DNA of 41,843 bases from JAQVEB01 sp028698105. Lineage in GTDB: Bacteria > Bacteroidota > Bacteroidia > Bacteroidales > Dysgonomonadaceae. The first letter of the stretch is position 1. Every line of letters begins with the position of its first letter. Both the position numbers and the translations under genes were made by a program. Positions 41,771 through 41,843 of the stretch are shown piece by piece. The notes under the pieces were generated by a model. It was not told where the DNA came from. It did no database searches and saw only the letters and a program-made list of their open reading frames with translations. The stretch is taken from NCBI GenBank assembly GCA_964293155.1, contig CAXYYA010000034.1:1-41843 (forward strand). The letters run 5' to 3'.

Positions 41771-41843
41771 TTATAAGCCGTGGTAGAACGGCCACTCTTT
41801 CGCTGTTTTGGGATCGTTTTTCACCGGCTTTGGGAACTCCGGT
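41771..41843 (-). CDS. C-terminal end of an unidentified gene, cut by the window edge
   Basis: A minus-strand frame ends with the stop codon TAA at 41771-41773 and codes for about 24 residues ending in EWPFYHGL. It lies directly after the bidirectional terminator, in the convergent position expected of a real gene. The fragment is too short for me to recognise the family. Confidence 0.6.
   Translation of the reverse strand, partial: PEFPKPVKNDPKTAKEWPFYHGL

Overview
The window looks like a stretch of a Bacteroidota chromosome, most likely order Bacteroidales. A Dysgonomonas/Proteiniphilum-like family is my guess, not a proven placement. The reasons are the promoter grammar (a TAnnTTTG -7 box, in two places with a TTG 19 nt upstream, and no Shine-Dalgarno sequences), the cluster bamD - omega-like RNA polymerase subunit - DUF4293, a GH140 apiosidase, and intergenic DNA full of palindromes and short tandem repeats. 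Most genes are chromosomal housekeeping or envelope genes. I saw no phage, integrase, transposase, rRNA or tRNA.

Layout. 1-5.5 kb (minus strand): a GreA/GreB-like elongation factor, then a type III restriction-modification locus in the order res then mod, visibly more A+T-rich than its neighbours and probably acquired. 5.5-8.7 kb: two long intergenic stretches around one uncharacterised Bacteroidota gene (DUF6261-like). They hold an array of TTTTGCA/TGCAAAA hairpins, a ~285-bp fold-back element and a 16-nt-periodic array of GAA-loop mini-hairpins. 8.7-14.4 kb: saccharopine-dehydrogenase-family enzyme, YbdG-type mechanosensitive channel, KAS III-like thiolase, GNAT acetyltransferase, a 42-aa Cys-rich protein and an SGNH esterase. 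14.6-20.1 kb: a complete tripartite RND efflux operon (adaptor, pump, TolC-like channel). 20.4-24.1 kb: GH140 glycosidase and a patatin/Omp85-type outer membrane phospholipase. 24.2-29.3 kb: HD-domain protein, pncB, M23 peptidase and coaBC. 29.4-33.3 kb: PadR regulator with a PspC-domain membrane protein, then a DUF389 membrane protein. 33.6-35.3 kb: sulfide:quinone oxidoreductase-like flavoprotein followed by a 53-aa protein. 35.4-40 kb: outer membrane DUF5686-like protein, Crp/Fnr regulator and GH3-family adenylating enzyme. 40.0-41.8 kb: bamD, the omega-like subunit, DUF4293, a shared terminator and the end of an unidentified gene.

How it fits together. res and mod form one restriction unit. 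The three RND genes form one efflux unit. coaBC is followed by the M23 gene on the same strand. padR and the PspC gene are 5 bp apart and probably form an autoregulated envelope-stress pair. The flavoprotein and its small neighbour probably form a sulfide-oxidation unit. -7 boxes showed that several longest-ORF starts are too far upstream; corrected starts are given for the MscS, DUF389, bamD, coaBC and patatin genes.

The least explained part is the intergenic DNA: three separate palindrome systems between 5.6 and 8.7 kb, dispersed repeats that recur up to 12 kb away, and three 7- or 8-bp minisatellites, one of which probably lies in the 5' leader of the saccharopine-dehydrogenase-like gene.
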